In this document: piece by piece, positions 29,199 to 37,625 of the stretch
How the letters are laid out: each line of letters begins with the position of its first letter
Numbering within the stretch: the first letter of the stretch is position 1
DNA from: Sphingobacterium tabacisoli
Lineage (GTDB): Bacteria; Bacteroidota; Bacteroidia; Sphingobacteriales; Sphingobacteriaceae
NCBI RefSeq assembly: GCF_017908035.1
Contig: NZ_JAEQMU010000001.1
Coordinates: 806,001-870,000, forward strand
DNA length: 64,000 nt
Direction of reading: 5' to 3'
Notes under the pieces: model-generated
What the model was told of the DNA's origin: nothing
Database searches by the model: none
The model's input: only the letters and a program-made list of their open reading frames with translations
Program-made: the position numbers and the translations under genes

Positions 29199-29801
29199 TC
29201 AAAATAATCGAAGAATAATAAGTAATATGGTGATGTTGGTGTGCTGACTTACGTAAAGGCGTAAAGATTTTAAGGCCAATTTCATATGCCGATGTACTGT
29301 TGCCGGAGCAATATTCAGTCGTTGGGCGGCCTCCTCATATTTTAAACCTTGCTGCTGGCACAATTGATATACTGCTTTTTGCTGTGGGGGTAATTGTGCT
29401 ATACCGCGCTCAAGAATAGCCCGAGTGTTTTTCAGGATTATACCTTCTACAGTGTCATTATGGCTATCTTGCCATTGCAGTCCCTGATCTGTGCTTATTT
29501 TTCGCTCAAGGGCAATACGTCTCAGTTGATCTATGGCCTTACGTTTTGCGAGGGTCTTTAGGTAGGCTTCTAAACTGCGGATGCCTGTCAACTGCGGCCC
29601 CATCTGCCATATATGTAACATGACCTCCTGTACAATCTCCTGAGCGGCCTCTCTATCGTGAAGGACATAGAAAGCAAAGTTATACGTTCTGGAAAAATAA
29701 AACTCATATACCTCTTTGAAAGCATGCTGATCTCCACTCGCTACACGGGCGAGTAATTGGTCTTCGTTGCTCAATAAAGTAGAGGATGTTCTTTGGCTCA
29801 T
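29199..29801 (-). CDS. ECF sigma factor of the second SusCD locus
   Basis: 200 residues from the ATG at 29801 (MSQRTSSTLLSNEDQLL). Region 2 includes FKEVYEFYFSRTYNFAF and EIVQEVMLHIW; region 4 includes QLPPQQKAVYQL and YEEAAQRLNIAPATVHRHM. Like the sigma at 20356 it ends in a hydrophobic stretch (NITILLIILRLF). A longer frame from 29828 would place the start upstream of the likely -7 box at 29810-29817. It heads the operon down to 21152. Confidence 0.92.
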   Translation of the reverse strand: MSQRTSSTLLSNEDQLLARVASGDQHAFKEVYEFYFSRTYNFAFYVLHDREAAQEIVQEVMLHIWQMGPQLTGIRSLEAYLKTLAKRKAIDQLRRIALERKISTDQGLQWQDSHNDTVEGIILKNTRAILERGIAQLPPQQKAVYQLCQQQGLKYEEAAQRLNIAPATVHRHMKLALKSLRLYVSQHTNITILLIILRLF

Positions 29802-29809
29802 TATCTGTT

Positions 29810-29817
29810 GAAATGTA
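29810..29817 (-). promoter_or_regulatory. Probable -7 box of the second sigma gene
   Basis: TACATTTC on the minus strand differs from TAnnTTTG at one position and ends 8 bases before the ATG at 29801, the same spacing as at the sigma genes at 20961 and 59056. The -33 box is weak. Confidence 0.45.
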
Positions 29818-29936
29818 CAAACAGCCAATAATAGAAATTATTTGGTTAAAATATTCATAAAACTTTTTTTTATTGGTGCTATTAGAAGGTGAGGATGGTA
29901 GGAAAGTTATGAAGTTATCGGAGTAATAAAGAATCT

Positions 29937-29968
29937 GGAAGGCCCTGAATTATTCAGGGCAGGCTTCC
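29937..29968 (-). terminator. Terminator of the SDR gene
   Basis: GCCCTGAA-TTA-TTCAGGGC (29942-29960) forms a perfect inner stem, extended by GGAAG/CTTCC on the outside. It starts 22 bases beyond the stop of the SDR gene and separates it from the second sigma factor promoter. Confidence 0.75.
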
Positions 29969-29989
29969 TTTGCTTGCCATCACGAATAC

Positions 29990-30718
29990 TTATCCATGGT
30001 AGATGTCCGAGAATATTTTGGCCAGCCGGGCGGGTTCTTCTTTCCACGCGCTGTACATATGCTGCCCGATATCGTCCGGGACGATGTCCAATTCTCCGGT
30101 GGCCACACGTTCAAGTATCTTTATGGCAACACTATCAGGGCTGGGCATTTCCCAATCGCTTCCTTTATTCATATCCGTATCGATAGCTCCAGGATTAACG
30201 GCATGTACAGTGATACCTTTCTTTGCCAGTTCTATCCGTACAGACAGCGTAGCCGAAAATAGTGCAGCCTTGGAAGCTGCATATCCCGCTATAGTGGGCA
30301 GGGGAGAATACGCCGCAATAGATACGATATTGATGATATATCCGGGCTGATTTGCCTCGAGAAGCGGTGCATAGGCACGCATCATACTGATGGTACCGAA
30401 GTAATTGACTTTCATGTCGTATTCCATACCTACAACGTCGCCTTCTAGAATGGTACCGCCGTGAAGAACTCCGGCATTATTAATTAATATTTCTGTATCA
30501 GACGTGTCCCTGACGGCATTCTGTATATGCTCTGGACGGGTAATGTCGAGCCTCATGGGAATCACACGCCTGTCATCGAAGTCGGGGAGTTGCGCCACAT
30601 CCCGGCAGGTAGCGTAAATTTTCTTTACACCATTTTCCAACAAGGCTTTTACCAGTGACTGACCGATCCCTCTGTTGGCTCCGGTAATAAGAATAACACG
30701 ATCTTTAAAAATCTCCAT
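29990..30718 (-). CDS. Short-chain dehydrogenase/reductase (SDR)
   Basis: 242-residue NAD(P)-dependent oxidoreductase. The Rossmann motif TGANRGIG is at residues 12-19, NNAG at 80-83, and the catalytic triad is Ser133, Tyr146, Lys150 (YAASK). No signal peptide, so cytosolic. The ATG at 30718 gives the usual SDR N-terminus (MEIFKDRVILITGA); an in-frame ATG at 30760 is not needed. It is monocistronic and unrelated to the SusCD operons around it. The substrate cannot be told. Confidence 0.9.
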   Translation of the reverse strand: MEIFKDRVILITGANRGIGQSLVKALLENGVKKIYATCRDVAQLPDFDDRRVIPMRLDITRPEHIQNAVRDTSDTEILINNAGVLHGGTILEGDVVGMEYDMKVNYFGTISMMRAYAPLLEANQPGYIINIVSIAAYSPLPTIAGYAASKAALFSATLSVRIELAKKGITVHAVNPGAIDTDMNKGSDWEMPSPDSVAIKILERVATGELDIVPDDIGQHMYSAWKEEPARLAKIFSDIYHG

Positions 30719-30839
30719 ATCGTTATATTTAATTTGATGTGTAAATCTACGGGGATACAAGGAGGAGAAAAATCCGATAATTGCGGATTGTGAGAATTAA
30801 TAAAGGGATGATCTACCTGTGTCTGTGAACGATTTTATA

Positions 30840-30847
30840 TAGCTTTG
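30840..30847 (+). promoter_or_regulatory. Probable -7 box
   Basis: TAGCTTTG fits TAnnTTTG and lies 32 bases before the ATG of the acidic protein at 30880. No strong -33 box was found. Confidence 0.4.
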
Positions 30848-30879
30848 TGGGTACTATTGTTCCTTAACGAAGACATACT

Positions 30880-31425
30880 ATGGATATTGTACAACATATT
30901 ACTGCGCATACGGAGCGCCTCCGTCTTGGTATACCCTATGCTTCTGCCAAGCAGCTCCGTGACTTAAAGATCGCAGGACTTAAATTCTTCTTTTTACTCC
31001 CTGATTTTGTGCGCATAGTACAGCAGTATATACCTATAGCGGTGAAGCAAGAAGAGCTGATCGAAGACATCGTTAATGGTCGGTTACAGCAATACCAACA
31101 GGCTATAGAGAGGAGTAATAAGGAGGTCGACGTGTATGCTGATGATTATGAGGAACTCGAACAGCTGGAGCTTTTCGTCCTGAATGCTTTTGAATATGCA
31201 ACATCTGCAGACGAAGCAAATGCCGTCATCGGACTGCTACTGGAGATTATTGATACTTTGGATTACTATGAAAATTTTTCGGATAATCCGCTGTACTGGA
31301 ACAAGCTGCTGGAAGAAGAGCTTGTTTTTCAGAATGAACTACTGAAACAACTGAAAGCCAATAAAGATCTGCAGACGGACAGCTATCGCATCCGCTACCA
31401 AGATGTGCCGCTCGACTCCTGCTAA
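30880..31425 (+). CDS. Hypothetical acidic helical protein
   Basis: 181 residues, not recognised. It has no signal peptide or membrane segment. It looks all-helical and acidic, with a cluster of Asp, Glu and Tyr (EVDVYADDYEELEQLELF) and a repeated Leu/Glu-rich C-terminal region (YWNKLLEEELVFQNELLKQL). The layout weakly recalls DUF416-like helical proteins, but I cannot support that. It stands alone between an SDR gene and a lipoprotein gene, both probably separately transcribed. Base use resembles its neighbours, so nothing points to recent transfer. Confidence 0.7.
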   Translation: MDIVQHITAHTERLRLGIPYASAKQLRDLKIAGLKFFFLLPDFVRIVQQYIPIAVKQEELIEDIVNGRLQQYQQAIERSNKEVDVYADDYEELEQLELFVLNAFEYATSADEANAVIGLLLEIIDTLDYYENFSDNPLYWNKLLEEELVFQNELLKQLKANKDLQTDSYRIRYQDVPLDSC

Positions 31426-31549
31426 AATCGGCCTGTAATCCAGCATAGCGCGACATTGTTAACAAGTCCGGCTATTTTGGCACAGCTTTGGCTTGAGGTT
31501 GTCACGATGTAGTGCGAAGGTGTACTGCACGGACCCTAATACGTATCTT

Positions 31550-32323
31550 ATGTCAAAATTATTAACCTGCTGTATAGCTGTGCTACTACTTTTATCCTGT
31601 CGACAAACACCGGAGAAAAAAACGCCACCTACTGTAACCGCCGATACCCTAGCGACAGTTCCTGTCAAAGTAGAAGCAAAAGATACGATCCAGCCCGAAC
31701 CGCAGGGGATCAGTGTACGGATTGAAAAAATAAGTCCAGAAGATTATGCCGTAGCCAGCGAGTATGCTAAAGTGAATAAGCCTATCTTAAAAATAACGGA
31801 TTTTGAGGTGGTACAGAAGAAACTGGCCGGAGTTCTGGAATTTAAAGACAATGGCGATTATCTGGGTATCAAAAAGATAAACTTCAGAAACGGAACGAGC
31901 AGCGGTGACAAAGAGGAGTTTGAAGAATACAGCTTCATGGCCTATTTTCCATCGGAAGATATCCTCCTTTGCGAGGGCGGACATACGACTGATGTAAGCT
32001 TTGATCTTGGAACGGGGCAGGAAACTTATGAAGTAGGTAATCCTGATCTAACAACGACTTCACCAAATGGCAGATACCGCCTGAACAAGGTCTATGAAGG
32101 ACAGGAGTGTTTTTATCATTTTATCCAGAAGAAGGATAAGCAAAAGTTCCGTAAGGTGATTGAACTCGGTGAACTGTTTGAAAAGAAGACCAAGAAATGG
32201 CTCTGCGTTACCGAACGGGAATTCTGGACGGATGACTTCACACTTTATTTTGGATTGGTAACCCAGTACAAGGAGGATGGAAATGAGCACGAATTTTATA
32301 AGGTGACTATATTCGACAAGTAA
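31550..32323 (+). CDS. Hypothetical lipoprotein
   Basis: 257 residues, not recognised. The ATG at 31550 gives a clear lipoprotein signal (MSKLLTCCIAVLLLLSCRQ), followed by a Pro/Thr-rich linker (EKKTPPTVTADTLATVPVKV) and a globular domain from about residue 60. That domain has aromatic-rich strands (YSFMAYFPSEDILLCEGGH and GRYRLNKVYEGQECFYHF), consistent with a beta-propeller or sandwich fold. An upstream in-frame ATG at 31493 would ruin the signal peptide. A small hairpin follows at 32345. Confidence 0.75.
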   Translation: MSKLLTCCIAVLLLLSCRQTPEKKTPPTVTADTLATVPVKVEAKDTIQPEPQGISVRIEKISPEDYAVASEYAKVNKPILKITDFEVVQKKLAGVLEFKDNGDYLGIKKINFRNGTSSGDKEEFEEYSFMAYFPSEDILLCEGGHTTDVSFDLGTGQETYEVGNPDLTTTSPNGRYRLNKVYEGQECFYHFIQKKDKQKFRKVIELGELFEKKTKKWLCVTEREFWTDDFTLYFGLVTQYKEDGNEHEFYKVTIFDK

Positions 32324-32344
32324 CCCATATTAACAAATTATTAA

Positions 32345-32360
32345 ATCGTCCATAGACGAT
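32345..32360 (+). terminator. Short hairpin after the lipoprotein gene
   Basis: ATCGTC-CATA-GACGAT followed by ATTTATCTTC begins 22 bases past the stop. The stem is only 6 base pairs, so termination may be weak. Confidence 0.4.
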
Positions 32361-32382
32361 ATTTATCTTCATCGGTACTTTC

Positions 32383-32390
32383 TAAATTTG
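32383..32390 (+). promoter_or_regulatory. Probable -7 box of the third sigma gene
   Basis: TAAATTTG fits TAnnTTTG and lies 59 bases before the ATG at 32450. Unlike the other three sigma genes, this one would have a leader of roughly 50 bases. Confidence 0.45.
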
Positions 32391-32449
32391 TCACGGAGTC
32401 CATTTGCCAGTAGTGCCTTCGGACTGCGGGTTTAAATATTTAAAGTATT

Positions 32450-32938
32450 ATGAGGAGTTATTTCCATGCTGTCTATGAACGATACCACCGCCGGGTGTAC
32501 GTCTTTATAAGTAAGTATGTGGATGCCACAGATGATGTTGAGGATATTGTTCAGGAAGTATTTGTACACCTCTGGAAGCATGTGAAGGCACTGCATAAGC
32601 ATGAAAATCCGGAATCTATTATCTTTAAGGCTTCCAGACAGGAGGTGACGAATTACTACCGTAGGAAGAAAATTGATTTTACTTTTCTGGAAGAAGGATA
32701 TGATATCGAAGATACCGCTCCATCCCAAAGTGAGCAGGAAGACAAACATAATCGTCTGTCCGGTATACAGTCTCTAGTCGATATATTGCCTGAACGCCGC
32801 AAGACTATCTTTTTACAGAGCGTGGTGGATGAGCTCAGCTATAGCGAGATTGCCCTTAAACATAAAATATCCAAGTCTGCGGTTGCCAAGCAGATTACGA
32901 AAGCCCTCGATTTCCTAAAAACCAACAGTTCATATTAA
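32450..32938 (+). CDS. ECF sigma factor of the third SusCD locus
   Basis: 162 residues, about 20 shorter at the N-terminus than typical. An in-frame TAA at 32441 lies just before the ATG, so no longer form exists. Region 2 starts almost at once (FHAVYERYHRRVYVFISKYV, EDIVQEVFVHLW); region 4 includes LPERRKTIFLQSV and YSEIALKHKISKSAVAKQI. It ends NSSY with no hydrophobic tail, unlike the other two SusCD-linked sigma factors. It heads the plus-strand operon to 41194, with FecR 66 bases downstream. Confidence 0.9.
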   Translation: MRSYFHAVYERYHRRVYVFISKYVDATDDVEDIVQEVFVHLWKHVKALHKHENPESIIFKASRQEVTNYYRRKKIDFTFLEEGYDIEDTAPSQSEQEDKHNRLSGIQSLVDILPERRKTIFLQSVVDELSYSEIALKHKISKSAVAKQITKALDFLKTNSSY

Positions 32939-33004
32939 CTTACTGTTAAGTTTGCCAACAGGGGGTGTACGAACTGCCCCGGCCTGCGTATACTTAGATA
33001 TACA

Positions 33005-33823
33005 ATGGAAAAGAAGCACAGCGCAAAACAGATCTGGGAGTCCACAGCCGCGGAAGAAAACCATCTTCCGGAAGATGTATCCGATAGGATGTGGACGGGA
33101 ATAGACCGTAGATTCAGAAAGCATAGACAGCGGCGGGCATTAAAAATAAGCAGCCTCCTGATATTGATTCCCGTTCTGGGATTGTTACTGACAAAATGGA
33201 ACCGGCTCCCCATCGATACGGCGTCGCCTTTGGTCTATCAAACTGGTCTACAGCGCGACACGGCACAACTCCCGGACGGCACGCTGGTCTATCTGGATGC
33301 AAACAGTAAACTCGTCGTTTCCGCTGATTTCGGAGAAAAGATGCGTCAGGTAAAATTTGGCGGACACGCCTATTTTGATGTGGCCAAGGACAAGAAAAAG
33401 CCATTTGTAATAGATGCCGTTGATTTCTCGGTACAGGTATTAGGCACCAGCTTCTACCTATCAAGTAGGCCATCAGAGCAGAAGGTGGAACTGGTTGAAG
33501 GTAAAGTTAAAGTCCAGAAAGGCGGGGAACCTCAGTACCTGCTAGCCGGCGAGGTATGGGAATACTCGGCGAAAGAGGGTGAACAATGTTACCTCATGGC
33601 TTCGTCCCAGCAGACGTTTAGTTTCCAGGGAGAGGAATTCAGCGCTGTCATCGCTCATCTAGAGCAACGCTACCATAAGACGATCAAATATCCACAGGAA
33701 CTCAAAACAAGAAAAGTCAGCGGTGCATTCAACGGAGACCTCCGCGCTATTCTAAAAATCATCGGATTTCCGTTTGACCTTAGTATACAGCATATGGATG
33801 AGCATGAAATAATACTGAAATAG
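33005..33823 (+). CDS. FecR-type anti-sigma factor (short)
   Basis: 272 residues, shorter than the 349 and 389 of the other two. The N-terminal cytoplasmic part is about 40 residues (AKQIWESTAAEENHLPEDVS), then a transmembrane helix (ISSLLILIPVLGLLL), a FecR domain (AQLPDGTLVYLDANSKLVV, VKFGGHAYFDVAKD, VLGTSFYLSS) and a shortened DUF4974 (EEFSAVIAHLEQRYHKTIKY). It probably restrains the sigma factor encoded upstream and takes its signal from the STN domain of the SusC that follows. Confidence 0.92.
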   Translation: MEKKHSAKQIWESTAAEENHLPEDVSDRMWTGIDRRFRKHRQRRALKISSLLILIPVLGLLLTKWNRLPIDTASPLVYQTGLQRDTAQLPDGTLVYLDANSKLVVSADFGEKMRQVKFGGHAYFDVAKDKKKPFVIDAVDFSVQVLGTSFYLSSRPSEQKVELVEGKVKVQKGGEPQYLLAGEVWEYSAKEGEQCYLMASSQQTFSFQGEEFSAVIAHLEQRYHKTIKYPQELKTRKVSGAFNGDLRAILKIIGFPFDLSIQHMDEHEIILK

Positions 33824-33827
33824 AAAA

Positions 33828-33852
33828 CACCGGTAAGTACCAGTTACCGGTG
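33828..33852 (+). promoter_or_regulatory. Hairpin between FecR and SusC
   Basis: CACCGGTAA-N7-TTACCGGTG is a perfect 9-base stem starting 4 bases after the FecR stop and preceded by AAAA. No T-run follows. It occupies the same place as the hairpin at 27831-27856 in the second locus and may tune SusC expression relative to the regulators. Confidence 0.6.
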
Positions 33853-33916
33853 CCGTAATAAGTAAAATCAATTCACACAAGTAATTAATGAATCAATTCT
33901 TAAGTATTTCAAATTT

Positions 33917-36900
33917 ATGAAAAAAAATGGTTTTATAGCTTTTGCTATAATGATTTCCGCCTTAGGATCCGTACAGACCAGTACAGCGATGGCCGGAACG
34001 AAAACTATCGCGGGCAACTACGCCTCGCAAGCGGTAACTGTACGTGTAGCGCTGAGCGAGGTGGGTAGCAGATTTGGTTACCAGATTTTCTTTGCTGACG
34101 CAGACCTACAGGGATTACAGGTTGAAAAGAGTAGACTGCAGTTCAGGAGTTTCGCAGAGGGACTTTCTTTCTTCCGAAAATACTTCCCCTTGGACTTTCT
34201 CGTTCAGGGAAATGTAGTTACAGTACGTAAAATATCCCAGTCGGGACAACAGGAATCTATACTAAAAGGGAAGGTGCTGGACACAGATCGCAAGCCGATT
34301 GCGGGAGTGTCTGTCGAATTTCTCAACAGCGGCTATAAGACACGTTCCGGAGTCGATGGTAGTTTTACGATTACGATTCCGACATCGGGCGAGCGCCTGC
34401 TGCTTGCCTCACACCTTGCGTACGAAGGTGCCCGGATTGCAATCGGAAATGAAAGCTATAAGGAAATTGTACTGACTGCAGTCAACCAGTCGCTAGATGA
34501 AGTGGTGGTCATCGGTTATGGACAACAGGCGAGAAGTAAGGTAGTGGGTGCGGTGAGCAAGATTTCGGCAGAAGAACTCGATAAGGTATCTTCGGTGAGC
34601 TTCGAGCAGCAACTGGCTGGCAAGGTCGCCGGTGTGGTGGTCAATCAGTCCAACGGACAGCCGGGAGCAGGCGGTGATATTGTAATCCGCGGTAGAGGAA
34701 CCCTCACAGCAGGTGCCAATCCGCTCATCGTAGTTGATGGTTTTCCGCTGACCGAAGGAAGCACATTAAACTCCATCAACCCGCATGATATTGCTGATAT
34801 CAATATTCTAAAAGATGCCGCATCGGCGGCTATATATGGCTCTAGAGCGGCCAATGGTGTCATCCTAGTAACGACCAAACAGGGAGCAATAGGACAGGAA
34901 CGGGTTACGGTAGATTTTGATGCTTACTATGGCGTACAACAGCAGACCTCGGGGGTGAAATATGTGGATGCTTATCAGTTTGCACAATTCCTCAAAGAAG
35001 CCAGAGATTGGGGCTACGTCTCCAAAGATCCCGCGAATAGAAGTGCCTCAGACCCCAATTCGGTACGCGTTACGAAAAAGATTAACGGAAAGAATATAGA
35101 CGGTAGGGAACTAAGCTTGGATTACCTAGATCCATACCTGCGGGGCGAATCCGGTCTTACGAATACCGACTGGATGGATGTCGCTTTTCGCAATGCACCG
35201 ATCTCTAACTACAACCTCTCCTTCAAAGGTGGGGGCGAGAAGAGTAAGTTCTATACTTCTCTAGGTTACTTCGACCAGAAAGGGGTGGTCATTGGCACGG
35301 ATCTGCAACGCTATTCGGCATCGGTCAATCTCAATACCAAGCTGAGTGACAAAATTGATTTCGGCATCCATATCAAACCAAGCTATACACACCAGAATTC
35401 GCAGGATCAGTCCAGCCGCAGCAATGGTGCATTGGGCCTACTGCCTTTGTCGTTTCCGTTTTACAGCCCCTATAAGGCAGATGGGAGCCTCAATATCAGT
35501 GAACAGCTCGTGATGGAACAGCGCCTGCTGGAGGGGGTAGCGATCAACGGTACACCGGTGGAAAACCTGTTGGCGACCTCTACGCTTGTACAGAGTCCCA
35601 AGCGCAGATTTAAGACTTTTGGTAATATCTATGCCAACTACCGCATTATCGAAGGCCTTACGTATAGGTTTACCTTAGGCGGAGACTATGATACGTATCA
35701 GAGTGATCACTATTATCCAATGAGCCTGGGAGCGTACCGGATACCGGCACCACGTCCGGATGCCGATGGCAATCAGGTGCGCGAGAATATGTTCAACTAC
35801 CTGGTCGAAAACACACTGAACTATAACTTTAAGACCGGACAGCATAGTTTTGATATTCTGGCGGGACATACTTTCCAAAAGGAACGCGTAGATTATAACA
35901 AGGTAATCGGTACTGGCTATGCGGATGATAATATCAGCAATATAGGTGGTGCGAGTTCATTCCGTGCCGAGCCACATGTCAATGCATGGACGCTGGAGTC
36001 CTACCTATCGCGGTTACAATACGATTATGCCGGTCGTTACCTCTTATCAGCTGCCATCCGCCGCGATGGATCTTCGCGCTTTGGAGCGAACAACCGCTGG
36101 GGGAATTTCCCATCTCTATCGCTTGGATGGGTACTCTCACAGGAAGATTTCTTCCCGAAAGGCGGACCGATTTCTTTTGCCAAGATAGCGGGAAGCTGGG
36201 GAAAGACAGGTAATAACCAAATCGGAAACTATGCTTCGCACGCTTTGGTAACCTTTGATAATTACGTGAACGGTGCCAACCTCGCACCGGGCTATACGAC
36301 TACCACGGCACCGAATGCTGATCTTGGATGGGAGATAGCGACGTCGCGTAATATCGGTCTTGACCTGGGATTCTTCAGGAACAAGCTCAATGCTTCGTTT
36401 GCATACTACAAGACGAATACCCGCGACCTGTTGCTGAACGTACCTGTACCACAGCAGACCGGCTATAATACAGTGCTGGCTAATATCGGTGAGATGGAAA
36501 ATCAGGGATTTGAAGCCCAGTTATCCGGAAAAGGGTTCTATATAGGCGGAGTACGCGTCGGCTTCAATACCAACCTGACCACTTACAAGAATAAAGTACT
36601 GGCACTAGGCCCTGGTCAGCAAAGGATCGCAACTGGAACGGACCAGAACTTTGTGACGGCAGTAGGTGGGTCTATCGCAGAGATATACGGTTATACGCTT
36701 GATGGTGTTTTCAAAACGCAGGAAGAAATAGATAATACGCCTCATATGGATGGCACTCTGCTAGGTGACTATCGAGTAAGAGATATGAACGGCGACGGTA
36801 TCATCGATGAAAGAGATAAGACTTCGAAAGGCAGCTATGCACCGAAGCTTACTTATGGTTTCGGAGCGGAGTTCTTCTACAAGGGTTTTGATGTAGCCTT

Positions 36901-37360
36901 TGACTTCAATGGTCTGTCGGGTCGTACGCTAATGGATGGCGATATGGCCTCACTAACGGAAGCAGGTGAAGGTTTTGCCCTGCCGACGACCTACTACTTT
37001 GAGAATAGATATCATCCGGAAAACAACCCGAACGGATTCTTGGGGCAGCCTAATTTTGGTAACTTCTCCAATAGCCGCAAGCTGGTACGCAGTTCGGCAG
37101 TAGTCGAGCGTAACAATGGCGATTACCTGCGCTTACGCAACGTACGTATAGGATATACCTTTACAGCAGAAGCGCTACGGAAATTGAAACTGACTCAAAT
37201 GAATGTGTATCTCTCTGGCAATAATATATTCACGAAGACCGATTTCAGGGGATGGAATCCAGACGGAACGAGTAGCAACATCCTGACATCGGGCTATAAT
37301 ACAGGTGGTAACTATCCGGTAGCACGCACACTCACACTCGGTATAAAAGTCACTTACTAA
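33917..37360 (+). CDS. SusC/RagA TonB-dependent receptor with STN domain
   Basis: 1,147 residues. Order: signal peptide (about 1-27), STN domain (about 36-110, VRVALSEVGSRFGYQIFFAD), carboxypeptidase-like domain (about 116-190), TonB-box region LDEVVVIGYGQQARSKVVG, plug with RGRGTLTAGANPLIVVDGFP and INILKDAASAAIYGSRAANG, and a barrel ending TLGIKVTY. An EF-hand-like loop MNGDGIIDERDK is present in the barrel and may bind calcium, as in other SusC proteins. Downstream phosphodiesterase and hydrolase genes suggest a phosphodiester-containing substrate (inference). Confidence 0.94.
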   Translation: MKKNGFIAFAIMISALGSVQTSTAMAGTKTIAGNYASQAVTVRVALSEVGSRFGYQIFFADADLQGLQVEKSRLQFRSFAEGLSFFRKYFPLDFLVQGNVVTVRKISQSGQQESILKGKVLDTDRKPIAGVSVEFLNSGYKTRSGVDGSFTITIPTSGERLLLASHLAYEGARIAIGNESYKEIVLTAVNQSLDEVVVIGYGQQARSKVVGAVSKISAEELDKVSSVSFEQQLAGKVAGVVVNQSNGQPGAGGDIVIRGRGTLTAGANPLIVVDGFPLTEGSTLNSINPHDIADINILKDAASAAIYGSRAANGVILVTTKQGAIGQERVTVDFDAYYGVQQQTSGVKYVDAYQFAQFLKEARDWGYVSKDPANRSASDPNSVRVTKKINGKNIDGRELSLDYLDPYLRGESGLTNTDWMDVAFRNAPISNYNLSFKGGGEKSKFYTSLGYFDQKGVVIGTDLQRYSASVNLNTKLSDKIDFGIHIKPSYTHQNSQDQSSRSNGALGLLPLSFPFYSPYKADGSLNISEQLVMEQRLLEGVAINGTPVENLLATSTLVQSPKRRFKTFGNIYANYRIIEGLTYRFTLGGDYDTYQSDHYYPMSLGAYRIPAPRPDADGNQVRENMFNYLVENTLNYNFKTGQHSFDILAGHTFQKERVDYNKVIGTGYADDNISNIGGASSFRAEPHVNAWTLESYLSRLQYDYAGRYLLSAAIRRDGSSRFGANNRWGNFPSLSLGWVLSQEDFFPKGGPISFAKIAGSWGKTGNNQIGNYASHALVTFDNYVNGANLAPGYTTTTAPNADLGWEIATSRNIGLDLGFFRNKLNASFAYYKTNTRDLLLNVPVPQQTGYNTVLANIGEMENQGFEAQLSGKGFYIGGVRVGFNTNLTTYKNKVLALGPGQQRIATGTDQNFVTAVGGSIAEIYGYTLDGVFKTQEEIDNTPHMDGTLLGDYRVRDMNGDGIIDERDKTSKGSYAPKLTYGFGAEFFYKGFDVAFDFNGLSGRTLMDGDMASLTEAGEGFALPTTYYFENRYHPENNPNGFLGQPNFGNFSNSRKLVRSSAVVERNNGDYLRLRNVRIGYTFTAEALRKLKLTQMNVYLSGNNIFTKTDFRGWNPDGTSSNILTSGYNTGGNYPVARTLTLGIKVTY

Positions 37361-37411
37361 TCGAATCAACATATAAAATACTCATGTTTAGCGAAGCACA
37401 AAAACCCATAG

Positions 37412-37427
37412 TCCGCCAGCTGGCGGA
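37412..37427. repeat. CCGCCA palindrome, copy 1
   Basis: TCCGCCAGCTGGCGGA is a perfect 16-base palindrome. Related copies lie at 37587 and 46605. Confidence 0.7.
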
Positions 37428-37586
37428 TGACAGATAAAAAACAGATTATACACATATGAAATATCCATGTAGTACAAGCTGTACAGATACGCATACTATA
37501 GTTTGGATATTCCATCCCGATAAACCGACGCTAGGAGTGTGGCGGAGACAATCGGAACAGGATAATGGCAATTAAAAAAACAAAAC

Positions 37587-37606
37587 GATCCGCCAACTGA
37601 GGGATC
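37587..37606. repeat. CCGCCA palindrome, copy 2 (degenerate)
   Basis: GATCCGCCAACTGAGGGATC retains the left arm of the 46605 copy exactly, while the right arm has decayed. Confidence 0.55.
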
Positions 37607-37625
37607 ATGAAATAGTTATTTACAT

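Larger units (their letters stand above)
37361..37625. other. SusC-SusD gap with two palindromic repeats
   Basis: This 265-base gap is far longer than the 11 and 29 bases between SusC and SusD in the other loci. It holds two copies of a CCGCCA-type palindrome (37412-37427 and 37587-37606) and no convincing gene. Confidence 0.6.

Noticed and set aside
29882..29936. Purine-rich stretch resembling 11471-11588, possible third copy of the 64-base element
   Set aside because: Similarity is limited to GTGAGG/GAAGTTATGAAG wording and the hairpin sequence is different, so it is not called a copy.
37456..37575. 39-codon ORF between SusC and SusD
   Set aside because: Amino-acid content is unlike a protein (MKYPCSTSCTDTHTIVWIF), no promoter or coupling, and the region contains repeat remnants.
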